Shown piece after piece: positions 27,947 to 37,091 of a DNA stretch of 37,237 bases. How positions within the stretch are numbered: the first letter of the stretch is position 1; each line of letters begins with the position of its first letter. Origin of the DNA: CAJGCS01 sp045589955 (lineage in GTDB: Bacteria; Bacillota_I; Bacilli_A; ML615J-28; CAG-313); assembly GCA_045589955.1 (NCBI GenBank), contig JAZNQD010000039.1:1-37237 (forward strand). Direction: 5' to 3'. Made by a program: the position numbers and the translations under genes. The notes below the pieces were generated by a model, which ran no database searches, was not told the DNA's origin, and worked only from the letters and a program-made list of their open reading frames with translations.

Positions 27947-29335
27947 ATGGATTTTAAAAATATCGTAGAACAAAATAAAGAATTAATGTTAAAAACATTA
28001 AAAGAATTATTACAAATCAAGAGTGTTCTTGATGAAGAAAACAAAACGAAAGAATATCCATTTGGTAAAGGAATAGATGATGCACTTAAGTATATGTTAA
28101 ACCTTGCAAAAGTAGATGGTTTTGATACTCTTTATGATGATGGTTATGCAGGACATATTAGCTATGGCGAAAATGAAAAAGATATCGTAGGTGTACTATG
28201 TCACTTAGATGTTGTCCCTGAAGGTGATAACTGGACTTATCCACCATACAGTGCAACTATTGTTGATGATAAAATTTATGCTCGTGGAGCAATTGATGAT
28301 AAAGGCCCTACTGTAGCTGCATACTATGCTTTAAAATTCATAAAAGACGCTAATATCAAGCTTAAAAAACAAATCAGAATTATTCTTGGAACCGATGAAG
28401 AAACAGGTTGGAGAGGTGTTGCCCATTACTTTTCTAAACATCCAATGCCTCAAATTGGTTTTGCCCCTGACTCAAGTTTTCCTTTAATCTATGGCGAAAA
28501 AGGAAGAATGTCATATGATTTAAGTTTAAAACATCATGATTGTTGCCAAATTCAAAATGACATTATTGTATCAATGAAAGGTGGCGAAAGATATAATGTT
28601 GTTTTAGATCATGTTGAAACATTAGCTAAAATTGATTTATCAGGTGAATATATGACATACCTTCAAGAAAATAATTTAAAAGGTGATGTTATAAAAGAAA
28701 ATGATTTATATCGTTATGTTTTAGAAGGTGTTGCTGCACACGCAATGGAACCAGAAAAAGGCAGAAATGCGGGAACATATATGTGTAACTTCTTTAAAGA
28801 ATATTCTAAAAATCAACTTGTTAAGTATGTAGGAGAACTACATCACTTAGCCCATAATATGGAAAAACATGAACTATATTATAATGACTATGAAATGGGT
28901 CCAATTACTTGTAATATTGGTATTATCGATATCAATAAAAACAACTCAAGAGTTACTCTTGACTTAAGATATCCAGTTCGCTATGATTTAGATAAATATA
29001 ATAAAGTATTTAATGAAATTGTTGAAAAATATGATTTAATCATTACTGCATCAACTAATAAAGGTCCTCACTATGTATCTCCAAGTGATCCTCTTGTTGT
29101 TTTACTAAATGAAGCTTATGTAAAACATAGTCATGATACAGTAAATAAACCATTTACAGTTGGTGGTGGTACTTATGCTAGTATGATGCCAAAAGCCGTT
29201 GCCTTTGGTCCTGAAATGCCAAATGAAGAAGTAATGGCCCATCAACGTGATGAATACTTTAGTTTGTCAACATTCTTTATGAGCGTTCTAATCTACATTG
29301 ACGCTATTATTGCCTTAGGTGAAATTGATGCGTAG
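27947..29335 (+). CDS. pepV: PepV-type dipeptidase (M20)
   Basis: A 462-residue dinuclear zinc dipeptidase of the Sapep/PepV group. The metal and catalytic residues are visible: CHLDVVPEG (His86, Asp88), GAIDDKGP (bridging Asp118) and TDEETGWRG (catalytic Glu151, ligand Glu152). GFAPDSSFPLIYGEKG follows and contains a further ligand Asp. The C-terminal GGGTYASMMPKAVAFGPEMP holds the lid-domain substrate loop, and a later His provides the last ligand. Length is typical. AGGAGG precedes ATG 27947. The gene overlaps trmB. Confidence 0.95.
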   Translation: MDFKNIVEQNKELMLKTLKELLQIKSVLDEENKTKEYPFGKGIDDALKYMLNLAKVDGFDTLYDDGYAGHISYGENEKDIVGVLCHLDVVPEGDNWTYPPYSATIVDDKIYARGAIDDKGPTVAAYYALKFIKDANIKLKKQIRIILGTDEETGWRGVAHYFSKHPMPQIGFAPDSSFPLIYGEKGRMSYDLSLKHHDCCQIQNDIIVSMKGGERYNVVLDHVETLAKIDLSGEYMTYLQENNLKGDVIKENDLYRYVLEGVAAHAMEPEKGRNAGTYMCNFFKEYSKNQLVKYVGELHHLAHNMEKHELYYNDYEMGPITCNIGIIDINKNNSRVTLDLRYPVRYDLDKYNKVFNEIVEKYDLIITASTNKGPHYVSPSDPLVVLLNEAYVKHSHDTVNKPFTVGGGTYASMMPKAVAFGPEMPNEEVMAHQRDEYFSLSTFFMSVLIYIDAIIALGEIDA

Positions 29336-29972
29336 ACGAGGAGTTAAAAATCTAGATACAAGAATTGTTTCTCATCCTGAGGTTTTAATTCAAAATCCAA
29401 CTGAATACAAAGGTAAATGGCGTAAGTTATTTAATAATGATAACCCAGTTTATCTTGAAATTGGAATGGGTAAAGGCGATTTTATTATTGAACTTGCTAG
29501 ACGTAATCCTAATATAAATTATATTGGTTTAGAAAAATTCCCAAGTGTTATTGTTGTTGCTATGGATAAGGTTGTTGCAAGCAAATTAGATAATATCCGT
29601 TTAATTTGTTTTGATGCAACAAACTTAAAAGATATTTTTGAAGATCATGAAGTTGATCAAATATATTTAAACTTTAGTGACCCTTGGCCTAAAGCAAGAC
29701 ATGCAAAACGAAGATTAACTTCGAAGTTATTTTTAAGTATCTATCAAGATATTCTAAAAGAAGATGGGACAATTGAGTTCAAAACTGACAATCGTGGATT
29801 ATTTGAATATAGTTTGATTTCATTTAATGAAAATAATTGGCAGATGTTAAACCTAACTTTAGATTTACATACTGACTATAATACAGAAGAAATTGCGAAA
29901 ACTGAATATGAAAAAAGATTTATTGGTTTAGGACAACCAATTTACTTTGTAGAAATAAAGAAGAAAAGATAG
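29328..29972 (+). CDS. trmB: tRNA (guanine-N7-)-methyltransferase
   Basis: A 214-residue SAM-dependent enzyme that methylates G46 in the tRNA variable loop. The SAM site is YLEIGMGKGDFIIELA, IGLEKFPSVI follows, and the catalytic and tRNA-binding motif is NFSDPWPKARHAKRRL. Family N-termini start MRxR, so I choose ATG 29328 (MRRRGVKNLDTR) 6 nt after AGGTG. An upstream in-frame GTG at 29319 lies within the binding site. The start is 8 bp inside pepV, indicating coupling. Confidence 0.95.
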   Translation: MRRRGVKNLDTRIVSHPEVLIQNPTEYKGKWRKLFNNDNPVYLEIGMGKGDFIIELARRNPNINYIGLEKFPSVIVVAMDKVVASKLDNIRLICFDATNLKDIFEDHEVDQIYLNFSDPWPKARHAKRRLTSKLFLSIYQDILKEDGTIEFKTDNRGLFEYSLISFNENNWQMLNLTLDLHTDYNTEEIAKTEYEKRFIGLGQPIYFVEIKKKR

Positions 29973-29973
29973 T

Positions 29974-30483
29974 ATGAAAGTATATTTAGGTAGTAAAAAT
30001 ATTGTTAAAATTAATGCAACAAAAGAAGTTTTAGAACCATATGGTTTTGAAGTAATTGGGGTTGATGTAGATAGTAAAGTATCAGCTCAACCAAAATGTG
30101 ACGCTGAAACATTACAAGGTGCGTATAACCGTGCTAAGGCTTTACCAAGTAATGAGTTTCGTATTGGTTTAGAAGCTGGTATTGAGATTTTGGATAATCA
30201 AATGTACCTTACTAATTTTGGTGTATTAATTGATCCTAATAATAATGTCTATAAAGCAGGGGGAACAAGAATAGTTCTTCCTAAAGAAATTGCAAAACTA
30301 ATTTTAGAAGATAAAATGGAATTAAGTGATGCTATGGAAACATACTTTAATACACTTGATATTAAACATAAAGAAGGAGCAATAGGATATTTTACTAATA
30401 ATCTTGTTGTTCGAATTGATATATTTACTCATATAGTTAAACTATTATATGGTCAATATTTGTTTCATAGTATGAAACAATAA
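29974..30483 (+). CDS. DUF84 (YjjX-like) inosine/xanthosine triphosphatase
   Basis: A 169-residue protein of the NTPase_I-T/DUF84 family, which hydrolyses non-canonical ITP and XTP. The N-terminal MKVYLGSKNIVKINATKEVL is the substrate-binding start shared with the ITPase superfamily. ETLQGAYNRAKAL and GLEAGIEILDNQMYLTNFGV are family core segments. The start follows the trmB stop by one base, so it belongs to the same operon. Confidence 0.88.
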   Translation: MKVYLGSKNIVKINATKEVLEPYGFEVIGVDVDSKVSAQPKCDAETLQGAYNRAKALPSNEFRIGLEAGIEILDNQMYLTNFGVLIDPNNNVYKAGGTRIVLPKEIAKLILEDKMELSDAMETYFNTLDIKHKEGAIGYFTNNLVVRIDIFTHIVKLLYGQYLFHSMKQ

Positions 30484-30519
30484 AAAGAGAAAAAACGTAT
30501 TATTTAAAAAGGAGAAAAT

Positions 30520-31056
30520 ATGAAGGGGTTAATTTTACTTGCTAATCATTTTGAGGATGTTGAAGCAATATGCACAATTGATATGTTAAGAAGAGCGAAA
30601 ATTACAATTGACTTAGTAAGTGTTACTAAAGAAAAACAACTTATTACGCAAAGTAATTTAGCTATTATGGTTGAAAAAACAATTGATGAAGTATGTTTAG
30701 ACGATTATGATTTTGTTGTATTACCAGGTGGTAAGGCTGTGTTTGAAACACACTTAACAAGTAATGTTACAAACAATGTTATTGAACACTTTATGAATAA
30801 AAATAAGCTAGTTTGTGCCATATGCGCAGCACCTAAAGTGCTTTCTAAATATTTAGAAAATAAAGATTTTACATGTTTTCCAAGTTGTGAGGATGATATT
30901 TTAGGTAATTATACTTCAAGTAATGTTGAAGTTGTTGGTAATATTATTACATCTAAAGCAGCTGGAACAACCTTTGATTTTGCTTATGAAATTATTAAAT
31001 ATTTAGAAAACGAAGAATTAGCAAAAAAGGTAATTAACTCTGTTTATTATAAATAA
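30520..31056 (+). CDS. DJ-1/PfpI (ThiJ) family protein
   Basis: A 178-residue flavodoxin-like protein of the DJ-1 superfamily. The nucleophile elbow is CAICAAPKVL with Cys102. The conserved acidic residue that activates it is Glu15 in FEDVEAICTIDMLRRA, matching Glu18 of DJ-1. FVVLPGGKAVFETHL supplies the PGG loop. Members act as deglycases, chaperones or redox sensors; which applies here is not clear. AAAGGAG lies before ATG 30520, 36 bp after the DUF84 gene. Confidence 0.92.
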   Translation: MKGLILLANHFEDVEAICTIDMLRRAKITIDLVSVTKEKQLITQSNLAIMVEKTIDEVCLDDYDFVVLPGGKAVFETHLTSNVTNNVIEHFMNKNKLVCAICAAPKVLSKYLENKDFTCFPSCEDDILGNYTSSNVEVVGNIITSKAAGTTFDFAYEIIKYLENEELAKKVINSVYYK

Positions 31057-31146
31057 TAGAAAATCGCTTATTAGTAGATTAGATTCTATTGCATATATTT
31101 ATTATTTATAATAAAATACTACTATAAAAAAGAAAGGAAGGTCGTT

Positions 31147-32196
31147 ATGGGTAATGATTTATTAAGATTAGAAGACGTAACTAAATACTATACTTCGACT
31201 AATGGTGTTGGTCTTGGTCTTCATAAAGTAAATTTAACTTTTAATCTTGGTGAATTTGTCGTAATAACTGGTGCTTCAGGATCAGGTAAAACAACATTGT
31301 TAAATGTTATTACTGGCATGGATACTTATGAAGAAGGATCTATTTTTGTTGATGGGGAAGACACAACATATTATGGAACTGCCGACTACGAAAACTTTCG
31401 CCGAAAATATGTAAGTTTTATTTTCCAAAATTATAATTTGGTGGATTCTTTTACTGCATATCAAAATGTTGAATTAGCCTTGATTGCTCGTGGCATTCCA
31501 GCATCAGAAAGAAAGAAAGAAGTAATAGAAATTTTAAAACAAGTTGGTTTAGAAAAACGTATGAATCACAAGATAACAAAGTTATCTGGTGGGGAAAAAC
31601 AACGTGTTTCGATTGCTCGTGCTTTATGTAGTGATGCGCCAATAATTGCTTGTGATGAAATTACAGGTAACCTAGATATGGCAACTTCAATCGAGATTAT
31701 TCATTTACTTAAAAAATTAAGCAAAGGAAAACTTGTCCTTCTTGTAAGCCATGATGTCAATGAAGCTATTGACTATGCAACAAGAGTAGTAATTATGCAT
31801 GATGGAAGTGTGGATAAAGACTATCCAGTTAATGCAAATGAAGATATATGCGATGATTGTTTAAAAGAAGAAGTTACAGAAAAACTTTTAGGTTATAAAA
31901 AAGAAAATCTATTTGAAAGAAAAAATAAAGAATTAAAGAAAACAAAGAAATTAGGTATTATTTCCCTTGTTTTAAGTATTTTAGGCTTAATGACAAATAA
32001 TATAATATTTATGATTTTAGCCATAATTTTAGGAAACAAGTCACTTGGAACAACAGGACGAAAACTTGGACTTGTTGCAAAAATAATTGGTACAATAGCT
32101 ATTATTTTCTCAATTATTTTTGATATTGTTTTCTTAATTATTATAATCAAATTTATCATTCCAACAGTATTAAGTTGGTATGGAATTTTCTGGTAA
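31147..32196 (+). CDS. MacB-type ABC transporter ATP-binding protein with C-terminal membrane domain
   Basis: A 349-residue protein. Residues 1-225 form an ABC ATPase: Walker A GASGSGKTT (42-50), Q-loop FIFQNYNLVD, signature LSGGEKQRVS (146-155), Walker B IIACDE (166-171) and H-loop SHD (His202). The NYNLVDxxTAxQNVEL pattern is typical of LolD/MacB-like exporters. The D-loop side reads DEITGN instead of DEPTGN/DEATGN. A CDDC pair (near 235) and a basic linker lead to a C-terminal hydrophobic unit (267-345) with two or three helices, resembling DUF4190. This unit is unusual for a MacB-type ATPase. AAAGGAAGG precedes ATG 31147. A permease gene follows after 12 bp. Confidence 0.9.
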   Translation: MGNDLLRLEDVTKYYTSTNGVGLGLHKVNLTFNLGEFVVITGASGSGKTTLLNVITGMDTYEEGSIFVDGEDTTYYGTADYENFRRKYVSFIFQNYNLVDSFTAYQNVELALIARGIPASERKKEVIEILKQVGLEKRMNHKITKLSGGEKQRVSIARALCSDAPIIACDEITGNLDMATSIEIIHLLKKLSKGKLVLLVSHDVNEAIDYATRVVIMHDGSVDKDYPVNANEDICDDCLKEEVTEKLLGYKKENLFERKNKELKKTKKLGIISLVLSILGLMTNNIIFMILAIILGNKSLGTTGRKLGLVAKIIGTIAIIFSIIFDIVFLIIIIKFIIPTVLSWYGIFW

Positions 32197-32208
32197 AGGG
32201 GTGATAAT

Positions 32209-33801
32209 ATGAAATGTCGTAAATGTGGCAAAGAAATTATTGCTCAAGATTCAAAAGAAACAAAAGAAAGAGTAGTTAATAAAGTAAAGTTTAAAGATAC
32301 AATTAGACTTTCAATATTAACACTTGTTTCAACTCCGGGTAAATTTACATTGTTACTTATTATTTCTTTATTCTTTACGTTGTTTTTGTTCTTTGGTATT
32401 ACAACATATCTGTATATGGAGAAAATATCTTTTGATCTTGTTGAAACAAAGACATCTGCCGATTTTTCAACATATAACAATCGTGTTATTATTCGTAAGA
32501 AAAATAATGAACCATTTACTTTAGAAGAAATTGATTCATTTAGAGATATTAAAAATGTATCTGCAGTTATTGAAAATGATATTTTCTTTGACAGTAAAAT
32601 CTATTATGCATTTGATGAAGATGTTGACATTAACTATTATGCATCATCAGCACAACCTGCAGAAAACTTGAAGTTTACTGATTTAAAATATGGACGTTTA
32701 CCTAAAAATAAAGATGAAGTAGTTTTAGTTTTAGATCGTAAATATCTTAACAAAGATGTATATGTTGCTTTAGATGGTGATGCGGAACCACGTATTTGTA
32801 AGGTGGTTGGGTTGTTACCAACAAATGCAGATAATTCAATCTATGTTCATGAAAGTTTAGTTGATACAATTGTTGAAAGACTGGAAATGAATAAAACAAT
32901 GATTTATTTTCAAAGTCTACCACTTGATAATAATCTTGCAATGCTTGCTCAAAAATATGACTGGTATGTTGATAATTCTCTAGGTGATAATGAAATTCGT
33001 GTTGAAACACACACTACCCAATCTGATTCTGGTGAGAACAACAAGGTTGAAAAAAGATACAATGATTTAGGTTTTTATTTTGAATCAAATAATAACCGGT
33101 TAAATCTTGATAACATTAATCTTATTTATCATAAATATACATACCCACCAGTTGAGGCATCAAGTAAAACAGGTAAACAATATGTATATAATGTTTGTGT
33201 TCGTACTAGTACTCCAAGCACAAATGGTTTCTTAAACCAAAAGAATTATGATTTATTAAAAGAATTCCAAACACAACATTTCCAAATTTCTGTTTTAGTT
33301 AATAATGAGAAAAATTTAGAAAAAGTTGTTAAGAAAATTGAAGGTAAAGATAGTCCATATTATTGTAGTGTTAAGGGCTTAATTGAAAATGAACAACAAG
33401 TCCTTCTTGCAACAACATTTGAAACAATTGTTGGTGTTGCAATTGTTGCATTAACGTTAGGCCTATCTGCAATAGTTTATATTATTTTAAAAAATATTTT
33501 AAACTCTCAACAAAAATCTTTCTTGATAATGCGTTCACTCGGCATTGATGGAAAGAATATCTCTATTCAAATATACGTAATGCTTGCATTTACATTGTTA
33601 ATTAGTTTTATCGGTATATTCTTTTTGTGGTTATTATTAAAACTAAGAAACTTTGGCGGTTTCTTCGTCGGAATTCATAATTCATCATTCCTAGTTGTTA
33701 TTTTAATCTATATTATTTCGACGGCAGTGTTTGCATTCTTAGGATTTAAGTATTCGACAAGTGTAATTCACTCATCAATCGTAAATAAGGAAATGGAGTA
33801 G
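32209..33801 (+). CDS. FtsX/MacB-like permease with N-terminal zinc-ribbon-like motif
   Basis: A 530-residue membrane protein. The N-terminus MKCRKCGKEIIAQD is half of a zinc-ribbon (CxxC, no second pair seen). A transmembrane helix follows at about 45-68, then a large extracytoplasmic domain (70-395). Three C-terminal helices complete the FtsX-type layout. FLIMRSLGIDGKNISIQIYV is the coupling-helix region of MacB-like permeases. GGGGTGATA precedes ATG 32209. The gene ends 4 bp before the next ATPase-permease fusion, so the three genes form one exporter system. Substrate unknown. Confidence 0.82.
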   Translation: MKCRKCGKEIIAQDSKETKERVVNKVKFKDTIRLSILTLVSTPGKFTLLLIISLFFTLFLFFGITTYLYMEKISFDLVETKTSADFSTYNNRVIIRKKNNEPFTLEEIDSFRDIKNVSAVIENDIFFDSKIYYAFDEDVDINYYASSAQPAENLKFTDLKYGRLPKNKDEVVLVLDRKYLNKDVYVALDGDAEPRICKVVGLLPTNADNSIYVHESLVDTIVERLEMNKTMIYFQSLPLDNNLAMLAQKYDWYVDNSLGDNEIRVETHTTQSDSGENNKVEKRYNDLGFYFESNNNRLNLDNINLIYHKYTYPPVEASSKTGKQYVYNVCVRTSTPSTNGFLNQKNYDLLKEFQTQHFQISVLVNNEKNLEKVVKKIEGKDSPYYCSVKGLIENEQQVLLATTFETIVGVAIVALTLGLSAIVYIILKNILNSQQKSFLIMRSLGIDGKNISIQIYVMLAFTLLISFIGIFFLWLLLKLRNFGGFFVGIHNSSFLVVILIYIISTAVFAFLGFKYSTSVIHSSIVNKEME

Positions 33802-33805
33802 GATT

Positions 33806-36187
33806 ATGCTAAAGATTAAGAATTTAAATAAATACTACAATAAAAATAAACCAAATGAAATACATGTTATTAATGATTCAACTTTTGAACTAGGAGATAA
33901 AGGACTAGTATCAATACTAGGTCACTCTGGAAGTGGGAAAACAACTCTTTTAAATTCACTTTGTGGGATTGATAAAGTTGATACTGGTGAAATTATTATA
34001 GATAAAACAGTAATAAAAGATTACAAAGCAGGAAAAATGGATGATATTCGAAATAAATATTTTGGTTATATTTTCCAAAACTACAACCTACTTGGTAACC
34101 AAACAGTATATGAAAATGTTGCTTTTGCCCTTAAACTTTTAGGAATTAAGGATGAGGCATTAATCGAAGAAAGAACAATGCGAGCTCTAAAAATCGTTAA
34201 GATGGATAAATACCGAAACCGACTTGCGAAAAACCTAAGTGGTGGGCAAATGCAAAGAGTTTCGATTGCTAGAGCCATTGTTAAAGATGCTAAAATTATC
34301 CTTGCAGATGAGGCAACAGGTAACTTAGACCGTAAGAATACTGTAATCATTATGAGTATTTTAAGAGAAATTGCTAATGATTGCTTGGTTGTTATGGTAA
34401 CTCATGAAAGAGAATTAGCCTATGCATATTCTGACCGTATCTTAGAAATTCAAGATGGTATTATTATTAAAGATATTGAAAATGAGGCTCTAAGTGAAGA
34501 ATATTCATATGATGATGAAAGCATTGTTCATTTAGGCGATTATAATAAAGATGAACTTGTTAATAATGAAGATGTTGAAGTTACTAGATACTATACTAAT
34601 GATTTAGGCAAAGTTAAAATTGAATTCGTTATCAAAGATAATCAAGTTTTAGTTAAAACATCATCACCTCTTGAAATTCGTGTTGTTGATGAAAATAGTT
34701 TAGTTAAATTTGATTATGCTAAAAAAGAAGATTTCAAAACACCTTTAGTTGATAAAGAAGAAATTAAAATTGATCCGCTTGATAAAAAAGGCTTAAAAGG
34801 AAGATACCCGATTAATATATTCAAAATAATGTATGAAGGTATTATCAAGTTATTCCAAGGACGTTCAATTAAACGTTTTGTTTTAATGGCATTTACTATT
34901 TCGGCTTTATTACTAACAGTATCGATTGGTTTACTTCGAGGTTTTAGTAAAATTGACGAAAAGAAGTTTATGCAAACGAATCGTGACTTAGTTCGTGTTC
35001 ATGCTAATGATATTAAAGAAGAAACTTTCTTAGCAATGTATGATGAATTAATGAACCGTGAAGATGTCTATGAGATAGTGTATCGTACAACTGATGTTCA
35101 TATCACAGCTACTCTTTATGAAGGTTCACCAGATACTTTTGAATCTTCATTTGCTATTAATGCTTTAATTCAAAGTGTTAATGATTTTAAGATTAATAAA
35201 GAGTTAGTCAATAAATTAGATGATAATAGTGTAATCATTGACCAATATTTAGTTGATTACCTATTAAAAGATTATTCTTATTATTTCCAAACAGAAAAAT
35301 CAATCTTAGAACAAAAGATTATTATAAATGCTAAAGAGTATTCAATTGTTGGAATTACAAATGAAAAAAACTTTAATATCTATATGTTAGATGACGTTGC
35401 GAAAAGTCTTAATCACTCAAATGAAGTCGTAAAAGTAATCGAAGATCTTGAAGATGGCTATATAAGACTTCCAAAGAGTTTATTCCATGAATATAGTTAT
35501 CGTTATACTTTTACACTTCAAAATGTGAAAAAAGAATATAAAATTGATAAGACTAAATATATGATTATTGGCGAAGACTTAGCAACATATGGGATGAATC
35601 TTGCAACTGCTAGAGATTATTTCAAAACCCTAATGTTTGAAACAATCTTAAACCGTGAAGGCGCTTTAGGAAAATGTGAATTCTATGTCTATACGAACGA
35701 TTATGAACAATTATTAAAAGATTATAGAGATAATGGTGCTTTTAAGTTTACAAGTACATATGAAAATAATAAACAACATTATTTAAGTATTTATATGGGA
35801 ATAACAATTACCATGACTTTAGTTAGTTTAATTGTTTTCATTGCTCCATTAATAATGTTATATTTCTTAATGCGTTCTAGCACAATCAGTAAGATAAAAG
35901 AAATTGCAATCTTTAGAGCTTTAGGCATGCGAAATAGAACTGTAATTGCAACTCAATTTTTTGAACTATTATCAATTATTTCACTATATGCAATTCCGGG
36001 TTATTTTGTAGGAATAATCTTTATGATTTTAACAAATGGTGTTCTTGCAACTTATTCAATTGATGTTATTACAATCTTTGGTAGTTTAGCGTTACTAATG
36101 TTAATAATTGTCTCAGTTGGACTACTTCCAATCTTAAGAATTGTTAAGAAAATACCACAACAATTAATTACAAAATATGATATTTAA
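33806..36187 (+). CDS. MacB-like ABC ATPase-permease fusion
   Basis: A 793-residue fusion. Residues 1-225 are an ABC ATPase with Walker A GHSGSGKTT (39-47), FGYIFQNYNLLGNQTVYENV, signature LSGGQMQRVS, Walker B IILADEATGN and H-loop THE. After a linker (225-345), an FtsX-type permease begins with helix FVLMAFTISALLLTVSIGLL and a large external domain. Three C-terminal helices follow, including LIVFIAPLIMLYFLMRSS and the EIAIFRALGMRNRTVIATQF coupling segment. Together with the upstream ATPase and permease it could form a heterodimeric exporter. MacB-like systems in Firmicutes often handle antimicrobial peptides or lipoproteins, but no sensor kinase pair is present nearby. Confidence 0.9.
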   Translation: MLKIKNLNKYYNKNKPNEIHVINDSTFELGDKGLVSILGHSGSGKTTLLNSLCGIDKVDTGEIIIDKTVIKDYKAGKMDDIRNKYFGYIFQNYNLLGNQTVYENVAFALKLLGIKDEALIEERTMRALKIVKMDKYRNRLAKNLSGGQMQRVSIARAIVKDAKIILADEATGNLDRKNTVIIMSILREIANDCLVVMVTHERELAYAYSDRILEIQDGIIIKDIENEALSEEYSYDDESIVHLGDYNKDELVNNEDVEVTRYYTNDLGKVKIEFVIKDNQVLVKTSSPLEIRVVDENSLVKFDYAKKEDFKTPLVDKEEIKIDPLDKKGLKGRYPINIFKIMYEGIIKLFQGRSIKRFVLMAFTISALLLTVSIGLLRGFSKIDEKKFMQTNRDLVRVHANDIKEETFLAMYDELMNREDVYEIVYRTTDVHITATLYEGSPDTFESSFAINALIQSVNDFKINKELVNKLDDNSVIIDQYLVDYLLKDYSYYFQTEKSILEQKIIINAKEYSIVGITNEKNFNIYMLDDVAKSLNHSNEVVKVIEDLEDGYIRLPKSLFHEYSYRYTFTLQNVKKEYKIDKTKYMIIGEDLATYGMNLATARDYFKTLMFETILNREGALGKCEFYVYTNDYEQLLKDYRDNGAFKFTSTYENNKQHYLSIYMGITITMTLVSLIVFIAPLIMLYFLMRSSTISKIKEIAIFRALGMRNRTVIATQFFELLSIISLYAIPGYFVGIIFMILTNGVLATYSIDVITIFGSLALLMLIIVSVGLLPILRIVKKIPQQLITKYDI

Positions 36188-36201
36188 AAAATGTTTATTG
36201 T

Positions 36202-36230
36202 TTTACAAAGAACAGAAAATGTGATATAAT
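36202..36230 (+). promoter_or_regulatory. Strong promoter of the rpsF-ssb-rpsR operon
   Basis: TTTACA (36202-36207), a 17-bp spacer with TGA at its end and TATAAT (36225-36230). This is a near-consensus promoter with an extended -10. Confidence 0.9.
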
Positions 36231-36236
36231 AATAAA

Positions 36237-36310
36237 GCTGAGAAAACGCAGTTTTCTCCCCTTGCTTAATTTTAATAATTAGGCCGATAGACCAAAAGGA
36301 GGTAAAATAA
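36237..36310 (+). promoter_or_regulatory. rpsF leader, candidate S6:S18 autoregulatory RNA
   Basis: The 5' leader has an 8-bp hairpin GAGAAAAC (36240-36247) / GTTTTCTC (36251-36258), a second pair CTTAATT/AATTAGG and the sequence AGGCCGATAGACC (36281-36293) just before AAAAGGAGG (36294-36302). rpsF leaders in many bacteria bind the S6:S18 complex through a CCG-containing motif. The GGCCGATAGACC segment is the likely counterpart here, which is an inference from position and sequence. Confidence 0.5.
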
Positions 36311-36592
36311 ATGAAAAAGTATGAAGTTATGTTTATCATTCGTCCTAATCTAGACGAACAAGCTAGAGAAGCTCTAGTTGCAGAAGTTAGTGAAGTTTTC
36401 ACTGCTCGCGCATCTGAAGTTTTAAATGTTAAAAACATGGGACTTAGAGAATTAGCATACGAAATTGCTGGTGAAAAGAAAGGCTTTTATGTATTATTAA
36501 ACGTAAACGCTACACCTGAAGCAGTTAAAGAATTTGAACGTGTTGCTAACATCAAAGAAGCTATCATTCGTTACATTACAGTAGCAGAATAA
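36311..36592 (+). CDS. rpsF: 30S ribosomal protein S6
   Basis: A 93-residue ribosomal protein S6. MKKYEVMFIIRPNLDE is the typical first strand, NMGLRELAYEI follows, and KKGFYVLLNVNATPEAVKEF precedes the C-terminal ANIKEAIIRYITV. It binds S18 in the platform of the 30S subunit. A perfect AAAAGGAGG lies 8 nt before ATG 36311. The operon order rpsF-ssb-rpsR is standard in Firmicutes. Confidence 0.98.
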   Translation: MKKYEVMFIIRPNLDEQAREALVAEVSEVFTARASEVLNVKNMGLRELAYEIAGEKKGFYVLLNVNATPEAVKEFERVANIKEAIIRYITVAE

Positions 36593-36604
36593 TTGAGGTA
36601 ACTT

Positions 36605-37078
36605 ATGAATAGAGTCGTACTTGTAGGAAGAATTACAAGAGATCCCGAACTTAGAACATCACCATCAGGTGTTTCGTTCGTTGCTTTCAGTATTGCGGTT
36701 AACAGAACAAATGTTAACGCAAATGGAGAAAGAGAAGCAGACTTTATTAATTGCGTAGCATTTAATAAACAAGCAGAAAATTTAGCTCGTTTTATCAAAA
36801 AGGGTGGACAAATTGGTGTAGATGGGAAATTACAAACAAGAAGATATCAAGCACCAGATGGCTCAAATCGTTATGCGACAGATGTTATTTGTGATCAAGT
36901 TCATTTTTTAGAACCTAGAGGAACACAACAACAAGGTGGTTATAATGATTATTCATCATATGAACCAGCACCTCAACAACGTCCTGCATATCAAGAACCA
37001 AAACAAGAAAAACAATCTAGTATGTTTGATGATGTTAAAACTCAATTTGATATTACAGATGATGATTTACCATTTTAG
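36605..37078 (+). CDS. ssb: Single-stranded DNA-binding protein
   Basis: A 157-residue SSB. The OB fold spans residues 1-105 (MNRVVLVGRITRDPELRTSP, FINCVAFNKQAENLARF and KGGQIGVDGKLQTRRYQ). A Gln/Pro-rich linker leads to the acidic tip DDDLPF that recruits partner proteins. TTGAGGTAAC precedes ATG 36605, 12 bp after rpsF. Confidence 0.98.
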   Translation: MNRVVLVGRITRDPELRTSPSGVSFVAFSIAVNRTNVNANGEREADFINCVAFNKQAENLARFIKKGGQIGVDGKLQTRRYQAPDGSNRYATDVICDQVHFLEPRGTQQQGGYNDYSSYEPAPQQRPAYQEPKQEKQSSMFDDVKTQFDITDDDLPF

Positions 37079-37091
37079 GAGGAATTAGATA

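Noticed and set aside
32747..33010. Minus-strand frame of 87 codons inside the FtsX-like permease.
   Set aside because: It is the antisense shadow of a well-supported coding region; its His/Gln/Leu composition is typical of such shadows.
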